A stretch of DNA of 14,016 bases from a bacterium (GTDB taxonomy: Bacteria > Auribacterota > UBA3054 > B51-G9), in the NCBI GenBank assembly GCA_029933535.1, contig JAOZNZ010000024.1, forward strand, positions 1-14,016. The letters are read 5' to 3'. Below the pieces are notes generated by a model. It was not told the origin of the DNA and did no database searches. It saw only the letters and a program-made list of their open reading frames with translations. Below are positions 4,460 to 11,473 of the stretch, in pieces; the stretch's first letter is position 1; each line of letters begins with the position of its first letter. Made by a program: the position numbers and the translations under genes.

Positions 4460-6325
4460 TTATTTAACGGCTATGATAGCGCAATCACGTGCTCCAAAAA
4501 TCAAATTATTTAATTTTTCAAAGTTTTTACCGGCAATCTTTGAATTTTTTGGTATTTTCAATCGTTCATCTTCAGGAAAAGAATGCAAAAATTCTACTTC
4601 TATTGTAGAAAAACCGGAATGCTTAAGCCAATGCTCTAATGTGTAAGGATGTACCGGGCGAATATGAGTCGGGTCTTTATAGAAATCAGAAGCAGCCACT
4701 TGAATATTGAGAATATTCGGAGTTTCTATAAGCAGTATTCCTCCCGGTTTTAAGCGGGATGCAGTAAGTTGTAAGAAAGATTGTAATTCCGCGAATGTAA
4801 GGTGTTCGACAAGATGGAAAGCTGAAATGGCCGGTAATGTTTTTGGTTTAACACGTTTTAATTCTTTAAATATGTCGGCTTGCTTAACATTAATGTTTTT
4901 AGATTTCGCGTGTTGAATAGAGAACTTATTTAAATCAATTCCGCGAGCGTTAATTTTATTATTGTTAAGCAGCGCAACGAATTCTCCGCGTCCGCAGCCT
5001 AAATCCAGGACATAAGCCCGATTTGTAGTTTTAATATTTTTAAGCCATTTTAGATAATAACTTAATCTTTCGGTAATAAGTTTATCAGACCCGCGGCATA
5101 CATTTTCATAAGATGCGTAATCCAGATCTTTCCACAAATCATTTAATTCAAGTAACGATGATTGCAGTTTAGCTTTATCTTTCCCTGAAGAAAAATCTGT
5201 TAAGGCAGTATTAAGTGAACTGCTTAATAGTGAAGTTTGTTGAGAAAACTCGTTTAATAATTTGTTGAGCTCCGTAAATCCCTGCTCAGATAAAGTTAAC
5301 CGCTTGGTAAGAGCGTTTATGTTTGCAGAAACGTTTGCGGAACTTTTTATCGTTTTATTGATATTGTTCTGTCGGTTATTAAGCTTTTCAAAATTTCCGG
5401 TCAGGTCATTCTGTCTGTTGTTAATTTTTTCAAAAATTTCATTAGCTTTTTTAGTCAGATCGTTTTGTCTGTTGTTAATTTTTTCAAAAATTTCGTTAGC
5501 CTTTTCGGTAAGATCGTTTTGTCTGTTGTCAAGTTTATTTAAAGAATCGTTTAATTTTTGTGTCAGATCATTTTGTCTGTTATTAAGCTTTTCAAAACTC
5601 TTGATTGATTTGTCTGTCAGATCGTCTTGTTTGTTGTTAAGCTTTTCAAAAGTCTCGTTTGTTTTTTCGGTAAGGTCATCCTGTCTTTTGTTAAGTTTTA
5701 TAAAAGATTCATTTGATTTTTTAGTCAGGTCATCCTGCCGATTATTAAGATCGATAAAGGTTTTGTCAGTTTTTGCAGACAGATCGTTCTGTCGGTTGTC
5801 AATATTTTTGAACGAGCTGTTTAATATTTCGGTCAAGTCATTTTGTCTGTTATCAATACCCAGAATGTCTTTATTGACTGAATCGAACTGAAGGACTATA
5901 TCCTTAATCTGATTTTGAGTTTCATTAATAAGACGTGCGGCATTACTGATTTTATCTTTATAACTGGCAATAATCGCGCCATGATGACCTTGCATTTTTT
6001 CGAATCTGACTAAAATGACATTTAATTGTGAATGCAAATTGTAAAGATCTATTTGCCTGGATTGAAGATATTTAAGGGTTTCGCTAATATCAGAGATCGT
6101 TTTTTCATGGATATCTAAACGATTCCCGGTTTTCTCTAATTGGACTTGAAAGGAGTTAAGTGTTCGGACAACATTCGCGTTGAACTCGTTTTGAGCGTTG
6201 GTAAAATAAGCAATACATCTTGCAACAATTTTTTTGAGTCCTTTGAACTTTGAACCCGAAGGAGGAATTGTCGGGATGTTATAATTTTGCTGCAAATACG
6301 AATGTGAACTTGTGATTTGAGCCAT
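4460..6325 (-). CDS. coiled-coil SAM-dependent methyltransferase with 18-residue repeats, putative glycan chain terminator
   Basis: This 621-residue protein starts at ATG 6325, two nt after the stop of the glycosyltransferase gene. A GGAG five nt before the ATG lies in the last codon of that gene, so translation is probably coupled. Residues 45-60 (QNEFNANVVRTLNSFQ) precede a long coiled coil. Within it, residues 158-315 are tandem repeats of consensus NNRQNDLTEKxNExFEKL: eight 18-residue units and one of 14, with a partial unit after. The class I methyltransferase domain covers about 435-621, with motif I VLDLGCGRGEF (439-449), GIDLN (462-466), HLVEHL (504-509), LKPGG (525-529) and ETPN (534-537). 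DPTHIRPVHPYTLEHWL is typical of methyltransferases in LPS clusters. By analogy with WbdD, whose coiled coil sets O-antigen length, it may cap a growing glycan. Here the coil is N-terminal, and no kinase domain is present. Confidence 0.88.
   Translation of the reverse strand: MAQITSSHSYLQQNYNIPTIPPSGSKFKGLKKIVARCIAYFTNAQNEFNANVVRTLNSFQVQLEKTGNRLDIHEKTISDISETLKYLQSRQIDLYNLHSQLNVILVRFEKMQGHHGAIIASYKDKISNAARLINETQNQIKDIVLQFDSVNKDILGIDNRQNDLTEILNSSFKNIDNRQNDLSAKTDKTFIDLNNRQDDLTKKSNESFIKLNKRQDDLTEKTNETFEKLNNKQDDLTDKSIKSFEKLNNRQNDLTQKLNDSLNKLDNRQNDLTEKANEIFEKINNRQNDLTKKANEIFEKINNRQNDLTGNFEKLNNRQNNINKTIKSSANVSANINALTKRLTLSEQGFTELNKLLNEFSQQTSLLSSSLNTALTDFSSGKDKAKLQSSLLELNDLWKDLDYASYENVCRGSDKLITERLSYYLKWLKNIKTTNRAYVLDLGCGRGEFVALLNNNKINARGIDLNKFSIQHAKSKNINVKQADIFKELKRVKPKTLPAISAFHLVEHLTFAELQSFLQLTASRLKPGGILLIETPNILNIQVAASDFYKDPTHIRPVHPYTLEHWLKHSGFSTIEVEFLHSFPEDERLKIPKNSKIAGKNFEKLNNLIFGARDCAIIAVK
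5381..5854 (-). repeat. 54-bp in-frame tandem repeats (18-residue coiled-coil units)
   Basis: Eight 54-bp units and one 42-bp unit encode residues 158-315 of the methyltransferase. The most alike are neighbouring units near 5424-5530, which share long identical nucleotide stretches, as expected of recent duplication. The 42-bp unit lacks four codons (NNRQNDLTGNFEKL). An 18-residue period equals one heptad plus one hendecad, which keeps a coiled coil in phase. Confidence 0.93.
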
Positions 6326-6327
6326 TA

Positions 6328-9300
6328 TTACTCCAGCAATTTGCGATAGAGGTTAATCAATTTTGAATTGACAGTTTCAAGCGAATAATTTTCAGCATTC
6401 ACAAGACCTGCTTTTTTCAGCTTCAAATATAAGTCGTTATCTTTTCCCACTCGATTTAATGCATCGGCAATGGCGGTAGAATCTTTAGGATCGTCCAATA
6501 AAATAGCGGCATCACCGGCAACCTCAGGCAGCGAAGAAATATTTGTGCATATTGCCGGGGTACCACAGGCCATTGCTTCAAGTACCGGCAGTCCGAAACC
6601 TTCATATAGCGATGGATAAATCAGTGCACGAGCAGCTGCATACAGCAATCCTATATTTTTTTCATCAACGTATCCTAATCGAATAATTTTATCCCCGGCA
6701 GCCTTGATTTTATCTTCTATAATATCATTCAACCATCCTTTTGCGCCTGCGACAACAAGTTTTCCCTGTATATCATTATTTAAATACGCATCAAGAACTG
6801 TAATTAAATTTTTGCGTGGTTCATTGCTTGCTAGAAAGAGAAAGTAATCATCAGGGAGTTTTAATTTTTTCTTAAATTTTGCTATTTCATTTTCTTTGAA
6901 AACGTGAAATTTCTGATGGTCATAAGTGTTTGGAACAACGAAAATATCTTCTTCATTTATTTTAAGAAGATTAACCATATCCTTTTTAGTATTTTCGGAA
7001 ACAGCAAGAAAATAAGCACCTTTTTTGGCCGCTCTATTCATATTTTCCATGCAGAAATCTATGTTCTCCTCAGTATGATATTGAGGGTGGGTTATAAAAG
7101 AAAGATCATGAACCGTTATAAGCATAGTTACGTTTACATGAGATGGTGCCATATAAACAGTGCTGTGAACTAAATCAATATCATCCAGAATAGTTTCAGC
7201 TGAGGAATATGCAGGCAATGGTCCGCGATAAAGAGAAATATTGTCAGTAAGGGGAGTATTAAATTGCCAACGTTTCCCATATTCCGGATGGACAAAAGAG
7301 CCGAATCCGGGAAGAAGATTGAATTTAAAATCTTTCGGGGGGAATTCCGCAAGACCTTTGACAAGATTTTCCGCGTATCTGCCTACTCCGGAGATTTGTT
7401 CTCCGATGGCTCGACTTACATCAATGGCAATTGAAAAATGGTTTGAAGGTTTGAAGGTTTGAAGGTTAGAAGGTTGTATAGAATGAGAATTGCTTTTTCT
7501 TTCTATTTCTATTTCAGAAAGGCGGTTATTAATGCGAGTTACACATTTATCAACAGACCATTTTTCCACGACATCTTTTGCGGCTTGAGCGCCTTTATTT
7601 CGTGCTTCTTCCTGATTTTCAAAAATATGCCGGAACAAGAATTTAAGATGGTCGGTATCAGGATCAGCCCATTTAAATCCGGCGTAATATGGACATTTTG
7701 CCACTGCGTCAATTAAACTTTTCACCTGCAGGGGATATGAGTTGGCTTCGTTCATAAAAGCTGTGGGCGCGCTCCAGTGCGTGGAAATAACAGGCAGACC
7801 GCAAGCCATAGCTTCAAGAATAGGCATACCCCATCCTTCGCCGCGCGAAGTAAGAACAAAACAGTCAGCTGATTTGTATAAACTTCCAAGTTGATGGTAG
7901 GGGAGGTATTTGTTGATGATAAATTCAATTCTCCCGCCTTTTGGAGACAGGTTCAAATCTTGAATAATCGAGTGAAAATCTATACCCGGGTCGGTAACAT
8001 TTGCTTTGCAAAGTAAAACAACAGGGTCATCAGAACTGAAAGTTTCGTTAAAAGATTTAATTAAAACTTCAGGTGCTTTGCGTTCGCCCCATTCGAAGAT
8101 AGTTAAAAATTTATAATCATCGGTTATGGGAAAACTTTTTATCAAAGGATTAAAATAATTAATATCAACGCCAAGCGGCATTACATGAATAGGTTTTGTA
8201 ACACCGGATTCGGAAAAAGTTTTTTTGTTAAATTCTGTCGGTACCCAAACTTCATCCATTAAGTTAGCCTGGCGTACCCATTCTTTCGGTAATCCGCTAA
8301 CTTCAAGCATGGTAAAACCAATCTTATATGGCCCTTCATTGGAAATAAATGCATCTCCCTGACCATAAACTATATGGGGAATCTTGCGGGGGATCGAGCG
8401 ATGCTTCATAACATTTATCAGATAATAACCGGTGTTGTCAGGTTCTTCAACCGGAAATACAGAACCTTTACCGTAAAGATATCTGTAAGTAACTTCAACA
8501 TTTTGCTTGTCAAGTTTGAGCAGCATATCTTTCGATGTCATAGCATAACCATGCGGCCGTGAGACAGTAGAAAACCAAACGGCTTTTTTATTATACCTGT
8601 TCTCAAGTTTTTTCGCCCATTTTTTCTTGAAAGTTTTTTGAGAAGTTTCAAACAAATCCGAGTGGCTTACTTTGTTTTCTTTTGTGGAAACATTTTCGTG
8701 ATGTATAATAGTAACGTCACCGCAACATACAGTTTTATAATCTGCTTCCCGTGCTGTCAGACAATAATCTGTGTCTTCAAAATAAGAGAAATAATCTTCT
8801 GAAAGTACACCTATTTTGTTGATCAGTTCTCTTTTAATATAGACGCACGCAAAAGCAACGCATTCAACTTCGTGAGTATAAGGATATTGGTTAATATCCA
8901 TTTCTTCGCTGCCGATTTGCTGCCCCCAGAAAGTTTTTACGGGCATATATGCGCCTGCATGTTGAAGCATACCGCTTGGACGTTGTAGTCGGCAGCCTAC
9001 GATTCCGATATCGGGTTTGGAATAAGCTGTATTATGAAGATTCTGCAGCCATTTTTTTTGTGAAGTTAAAATCTCGGTATCGTTGTTCAACAAAATAATA
9101 TCGGAATCGGGATCGGCTTCTTTAATGGCCTGATTATTTCCTCTTACAAAACCGATATTCACAGGATTTATAATTAAAGATATATTATCAAGTGATTTAA
9201 GATAGTCAACCGTACCGTCTGTGCTGCCGTTATCTACAATTATTATTTTATAATCACTATATTCAGTATGTTTCTTAAGAGTATCCAGGCATTTTTTTGT

Positions 9301-9354
9301 ATATTCAATGCCGTTCCATGTCAGGATTATTATTGAAATAGATTTGTTGGACAT
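6328..9354 (-). CDS. three-domain glycosyltransferase (GT2-GT4-GT4)
   Basis: This 1008-residue protein starts at ATG 9354, nine nt after the preceding methyltransferase stop. Domain 1 (about 5-250) is a GT-A family 2 transferase of the rhamnosyl-type group: ILTWNG, DNGSTDGT (41-48), NIGFVRGNN (66-74), LLNNDTEI (88-95, NND as the metal site) and YFEDTDYC (191-198). Domain 2 (about 260-612) is GT-B family 4 with the EX7E motif at Glu506/Glu514 in EGWGMPILEAMACGLPVIST. Domain 3 (about 640-1008) is another GT4 of the WbaZ-like mannosyltransferase type, with SGVGRYAENL (655-664), VHDLSF, NEPRKNL and EX7E at Glu918/Glu926 in EGFGLPVLEAMACGTPA. All three active-site signatures look intact. No membrane segment is seen, so it should act at the cytoplasmic face. 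The linker 613-640 is partly encoded by 8-bp repeats. Sugar donors cannot be told from sequence. Confidence 0.93.
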   Translation of the reverse strand: MSNKSISIIILTWNGIEYTKKCLDTLKKHTEYSDYKIIIVDNGSTDGTVDYLKSLDNISLIINPVNIGFVRGNNQAIKEADPDSDIILLNNDTEILTSQKKWLQNLHNTAYSKPDIGIVGCRLQRPSGMLQHAGAYMPVKTFWGQQIGSEEMDINQYPYTHEVECVAFACVYIKRELINKIGVLSEDYFSYFEDTDYCLTAREADYKTVCCGDVTIIHHENVSTKENKVSHSDLFETSQKTFKKKWAKKLENRYNKKAVWFSTVSRPHGYAMTSKDMLLKLDKQNVEVTYRYLYGKGSVFPVEEPDNTGYYLINVMKHRSIPRKIPHIVYGQGDAFISNEGPYKIGFTMLEVSGLPKEWVRQANLMDEVWVPTEFNKKTFSESGVTKPIHVMPLGVDINYFNPLIKSFPITDDYKFLTIFEWGERKAPEVLIKSFNETFSSDDPVVLLCKANVTDPGIDFHSIIQDLNLSPKGGRIEFIINKYLPYHQLGSLYKSADCFVLTSRGEGWGMPILEAMACGLPVISTHWSAPTAFMNEANSYPLQVKSLIDAVAKCPYYAGFKWADPDTDHLKFLFRHIFENQEEARNKGAQAAKDVVEKWSVDKCVTRINNRLSEIEIERKSNSHSIQPSNLQTFKPSNHFSIAIDVSRAIGEQISGVGRYAENLVKGLAEFPPKDFKFNLLPGFGSFVHPEYGKRWQFNTPLTDNISLYRGPLPAYSSAETILDDIDLVHSTVYMAPSHVNVTMLITVHDLSFITHPQYHTEENIDFCMENMNRAAKKGAYFLAVSENTKKDMVNLLKINEEDIFVVPNTYDHQKFHVFKENEIAKFKKKLKLPDDYFLFLASNEPRKNLITVLDAYLNNDIQGKLVVAGAKGWLNDIIEDKIKAAGDKIIRLGYVDEKNIGLLYAAARALIYPSLYEGFGLPVLEAMACGTPAICTNISSLPEVAGDAAILLDDPKDSTAIADALNRVGKDNDLYLKLKKAGLVNAENYSLETVNSKLINLYRKLLE
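7441..7478. repeat. 8-bp tandem repeats inside the glycosyltransferase linker
   Basis: Three copies of gtttgaag (7441-7464) are followed by gttagaag and a partial gttgtata. On the coding strand they encode QPSNLQTFKPSN (from residue 627), a low-complexity stretch between the two GT4 domains. Three 8-mers equal 24 nt or eight codons, so blocks of three keep the frame. The units match the intergenic 8-mer family at 332-364. Confidence 0.9.
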
Positions 9355-9363
9355 AATTAATTT

Positions 9364-11043
9364 TTATTTGGTTGCTAAAACTGAATAATCTAAATATCCG
9401 TAAAGCGTGTTATTGAGTTTTTCAATATTTTTATTTTCCAATAAATTATTTTCTGATTTAGATTTTAGTTTATACTTATCAGGCGCAGGATGGATTTCTT
9501 CAATCTCAACATTACGGAATGAAAGCTTTTCCAGAAGAAAAGAAATTGTTTTGGGGTGTATTGGCTGCTTGTGAGTAAAATCTCTATAAAACATACTCAA
9601 TGCGAAAAATGATGTCGGATTGGGCGTCTCAAGTGCAAGCTTTCCTCCAGACGCTAATTTGGCCGAACATAACCGCAGAAATTCCAATAATTGATTGGGC
9701 TGCATATGTTCTATCATATGACAGGCAAATATTCCTTTAAGAGAATTGTTTTCTAACGATCCCAGATATGAAACTGCATCGGATAGCATAACATCATGTT
9801 TCTTCGCTTTACAGTGGCTTACCATGTCCTCATTTATATCTATGCCTTTAACGGTGAGCTTTGCTTCACGGCAACTATCAAGAAATTCTCCGCGGCCGCA
9901 GCCAATGTCTATAATGAAAGGATTAGCAATATTTTTGTTGACCTTGGTTTTTGAAAAGTAAGAAACATAAGGCTCAACAAGTTTTTTAACTACACTTTCT
10001 ATCGCACGGTCTGTATTGAGATACGGGAAATATAAGTGATCGTTATAAATGTTACTATCGGTAGAATATGATGAAGAAGGTTTGTTTTGTTTTGAAGCTT
10101 TAATTGTTGTTTTCGCCTCAATCATAGATTGTTCAAGTCTTTGTCTCAGCACGGTATTTTCGTTGAGAAGTATTTCAAATTTTTCTTTTAAGTTTTCAAG
10201 AGGCAAAAGACGTTTGTTGAGTTTGCGATTTATATTTTCAAGTTCTTCAAATCTTTTTCTTTGAATATTAAAATTTTCATCCCATTTTTCAAGTTCTTCA
10301 ATCCTTTTTCTATGAATATTAAAATGATCTTCCCAAGTTTCGAGCTCTTCAATTCTTTTTCTTTGAATATTATAATTTTCTTCCCAGGTTTCAAGCTTTT
10401 CAATTCTTTTTCTTTGAATATTATAATTCTTTTCCCAGTTCTCAAGCTTTTCGATTCGCTGCCGAGATAAATATATTTCTTTTTCAAAATCTTCAACATT
10501 CTCTACTCGCTGACGTAAAAAAGATATATCAATATCGAAATTTTCAACATACTCAAGTCTCGATCGATGAATATCAAGCCTTTTATTGGTATTTCTAGTG
10601 ATCTTTTCATTGCGTTCAATTCGATTATGCATTCCTACTTCCGCTTTACGGAAATATTCAAATTTTTCAATAATTTCATGGAACAAATCAAAAAATCTGT
10701 TGGAAATTTTTAAAATAGCAGCGTTGAATTCAACTTGCCTGGTCGCATATAAGCGGAAAACACGCATTAGCAGTTTTTTCGCTTTATAAAATCTGGTGTT
10801 GCCCGGAACTGTACGGGGGTCATATAATTTTGATGCATAATCCAGCGAAAAATACAATTCCGGCCGCAAGTCAATATTATTATAATCGCTTGACTGATAT
10901 CCATAAGATTCAACATCTTCAAAAGGCTCATCATCTTCATAAGCAATGCTTGGCATTCCTTTTTTGTTGCGCATACGATGTTGAATACCTCTTAAAAGAT
11001 AATCTACAGTTATATCTTCTTTTCGTGTATCTATATGTATCAT
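9364..11043 (-). CDS. coiled-coil SAM-dependent methyltransferase with 17-residue repeats, putative glycan chain terminator
   Basis: This is the first gene of the glycan operon: 559 residues from ATG 11043. Residues 1-95 are a polar leader (ELYFSLDYASKLYDPR at 62-77). TRQVEFNAAILKISNRF (101-117) resembles QNEFNANVVRTLNSF of the sister protein and marks the start of the coiled coil (about 110-310). Residues 162-280 form seven 17-residue units, the best four (196-263) with consensus RIE(K/E)LETWEENYNIQRK. A serine/lysine-rich hinge (about 310-335) leads to a class I methyltransferase domain (about 345-559): IIDIGCGRGEF (377-387), GIDIN (400-404), HMIEHM (442-447), LASGGKL (463-469), LETPNPTSFF (471-480), FYRDFTHKQPIHPKTISFLL. 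Acceptor unknown; O-methyl capping of a polysaccharide is inferred from family and context. No kinase domain and no clear ribosome binding site are visible. Confidence 0.87.
   Translation of the reverse strand: MIHIDTRKEDITVDYLLRGIQHRMRNKKGMPSIAYEDDEPFEDVESYGYQSSDYNNIDLRPELYFSLDYASKLYDPRTVPGNTRFYKAKKLLMRVFRLYATRQVEFNAAILKISNRFFDLFHEIIEKFEYFRKAEVGMHNRIERNEKITRNTNKRLDIHRSRLEYVENFDIDISFLRQRVENVEDFEKEIYLSRQRIEKLENWEKNYNIQRKRIEKLETWEENYNIQRKRIEELETWEDHFNIHRKRIEELEKWDENFNIQRKRFEELENINRKLNKRLLPLENLKEKFEILLNENTVLRQRLEQSMIEAKTTIKASKQNKPSSSYSTDSNIYNDHLYFPYLNTDRAIESVVKKLVEPYVSYFSKTKVNKNIANPFIIDIGCGRGEFLDSCREAKLTVKGIDINEDMVSHCKAKKHDVMLSDAVSYLGSLENNSLKGIFACHMIEHMQPNQLLEFLRLCSAKLASGGKLALETPNPTSFFALSMFYRDFTHKQPIHPKTISFLLEKLSFRNVEIEEIHPAPDKYKLKSKSENNLLENKNIEKLNNTLYGYLDYSVLATK
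10204..10560 (-). repeat. 51-bp in-frame tandem repeats (17-residue coiled-coil units)
   Basis: Seven consecutive 17-residue units encode residues 162-280 of the methyltransferase. The middle four (10255-10458) are alike at DNA level, with the recurring plus-strand block tctttgaatatt; outer units have diverged. The period differs from the 54-bp repeats of the sister gene, so the two arrays expanded separately. Confidence 0.92.
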
Positions 11044-11123
11044 TTGAAAAGTATTGTTATTCAGCGTCTGAACGAAATGGAGGTGTTTTTCATTTCAGCA
11101 CTATAGTTATTAATATTTTAAAG

Positions 11124-11152
11124 ATTATACAAAAAAATGAGAAAATTAACAA
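11124..11152 (-). promoter_or_regulatory. sigma-70-type promoter of the glycan operon
   Basis: On the minus strand TTGTTA (11152-11147) and TATAAT (11129-11124) are separated by 17 nt. Transcription would begin near 11116, giving a leader of about 73 nt to ATG 11043. With gaps of 9 and 2 nt between the next genes, this promoter probably drives the three-gene block 11043-4460. The leader contains cacctcca (minus strand) but no Shine-Dalgarno motif near the ATG. Confidence 0.7.
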
Positions 11153-11223
11153 TACTTATTGATATATTGTTGATTATCAGTAAAAAAAATATGATTTTTT
11201 AAAGTTGCTAAATTAGTGCCCGA

Positions 11224-11250
11224 CCGAAAAAAGTTCGGCCGCAAAGCGGC
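11224..11250. repeat. double-hairpin GC-rich intergenic element
   Basis: Two adjoining stems share one base: ccgaa/ttcgg (11224-11228 with 11234-11238) and gccgc/gcggc around an AAA loop (11238-11250). It lies between the operon promoter and the REP-like element, in the 430-bp gap downstream of dnaE. It looks like another dispersed palindromic unit; only one copy is in this window. Confidence 0.5.
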
Positions 11251-11264
11251 GAAAGCAATTAGCC

Positions 11265-11312
11265 TAATTCCCCTCCTGTTTTAGGAGGGGTGCCCGAAGG
11301 GCGGGGTGGTTA
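11265..11312. repeat. REP-like palindromic element, copy 3 (inverted)
   Basis: This is the reverse complement of the element at 371-419 with few differences: aattcccctcctg, a short loop, aggaggggtgcccgaag and ggcggggtggtt. The hairpins cccctcct/aggagggg and gccc/gggc are conserved although the loop bases differ (gtttt against caaca). The conserved stems with changed loops indicate structure matters. Confidence 0.8.
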
Positions 11313-11343
11313 TTAACGCAAGGATTCGATTAATAAAGATATT

Positions 11344-11360
11344 CCGTCCGAAAAGGACGG
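11344..11360. other. short perfect hairpin downstream of dnaE
   Basis: A 6-bp stem ccgtcc/ggacgg encloses a gaaaa loop. It lies 114 bp beyond the dnaE stop codon and has no T-run on the minus-strand side, so it is a poor intrinsic terminator; a dispersed palindrome is equally possible. Confidence 0.45.
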
Positions 11361-11424
11361 TACATTTTATTCGATAAACGACATAAACCGATGGTTATAA
11401 TCAAAAAAAGTTGTTTGTTCCGCC

Positions 11425-11462
11425 CTTTTCGAGCGCCGTCTAATTAGAGGCTACTCGAAAAG
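11425..11462 (-). terminator. inverted repeat just after dnaE, possible terminator or regulatory stem
   Basis: Perfect 9-bp arms cttttcgag (11425-11433) and ctcgaaaag (11454-11462) flank a 20-nt loop containing ctaattag, beginning 11 nt after the dnaE stop codon. Reading along the minus strand, a run of seven T follows 16 nt after the stem, too far for a classic intrinsic terminator. The position fits a 3'-end structure of the dnaE transcript. Confidence 0.4.
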
Positions 11463-11473
11463 CAGAAGAGAAG

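Noticed and set aside
5262..5891. 209-residue plus-strand ORF with repeated VRSFCLLLSFSK
   Set aside because: It lies antisense to the 54-bp repeats of the methyltransferase gene; its repetitiveness mirrors the sense repeats, and the sense frame has clear domain motifs.
10230..10499. 89-residue minus-strand ORF of repeated lysine-rich units
   Set aside because: Shifted-frame reading of the 51-bp repeats inside the 559-residue methyltransferase gene.
5381..10560. Assembly artefact as the explanation for coding tandem repeats
   Set aside because: Units differ from one another at many positions and stay in frame with flanking domains, so they look biological, although exact unit number could still be misassembled.
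11044..11473. Search for tRNA, riboswitch or small ORF in the 430-bp gap
   Set aside because: Only palindromes, the REP-like element and the promoter are visible; no cloverleaf or conserved riboswitch core, and no convincing ORF.
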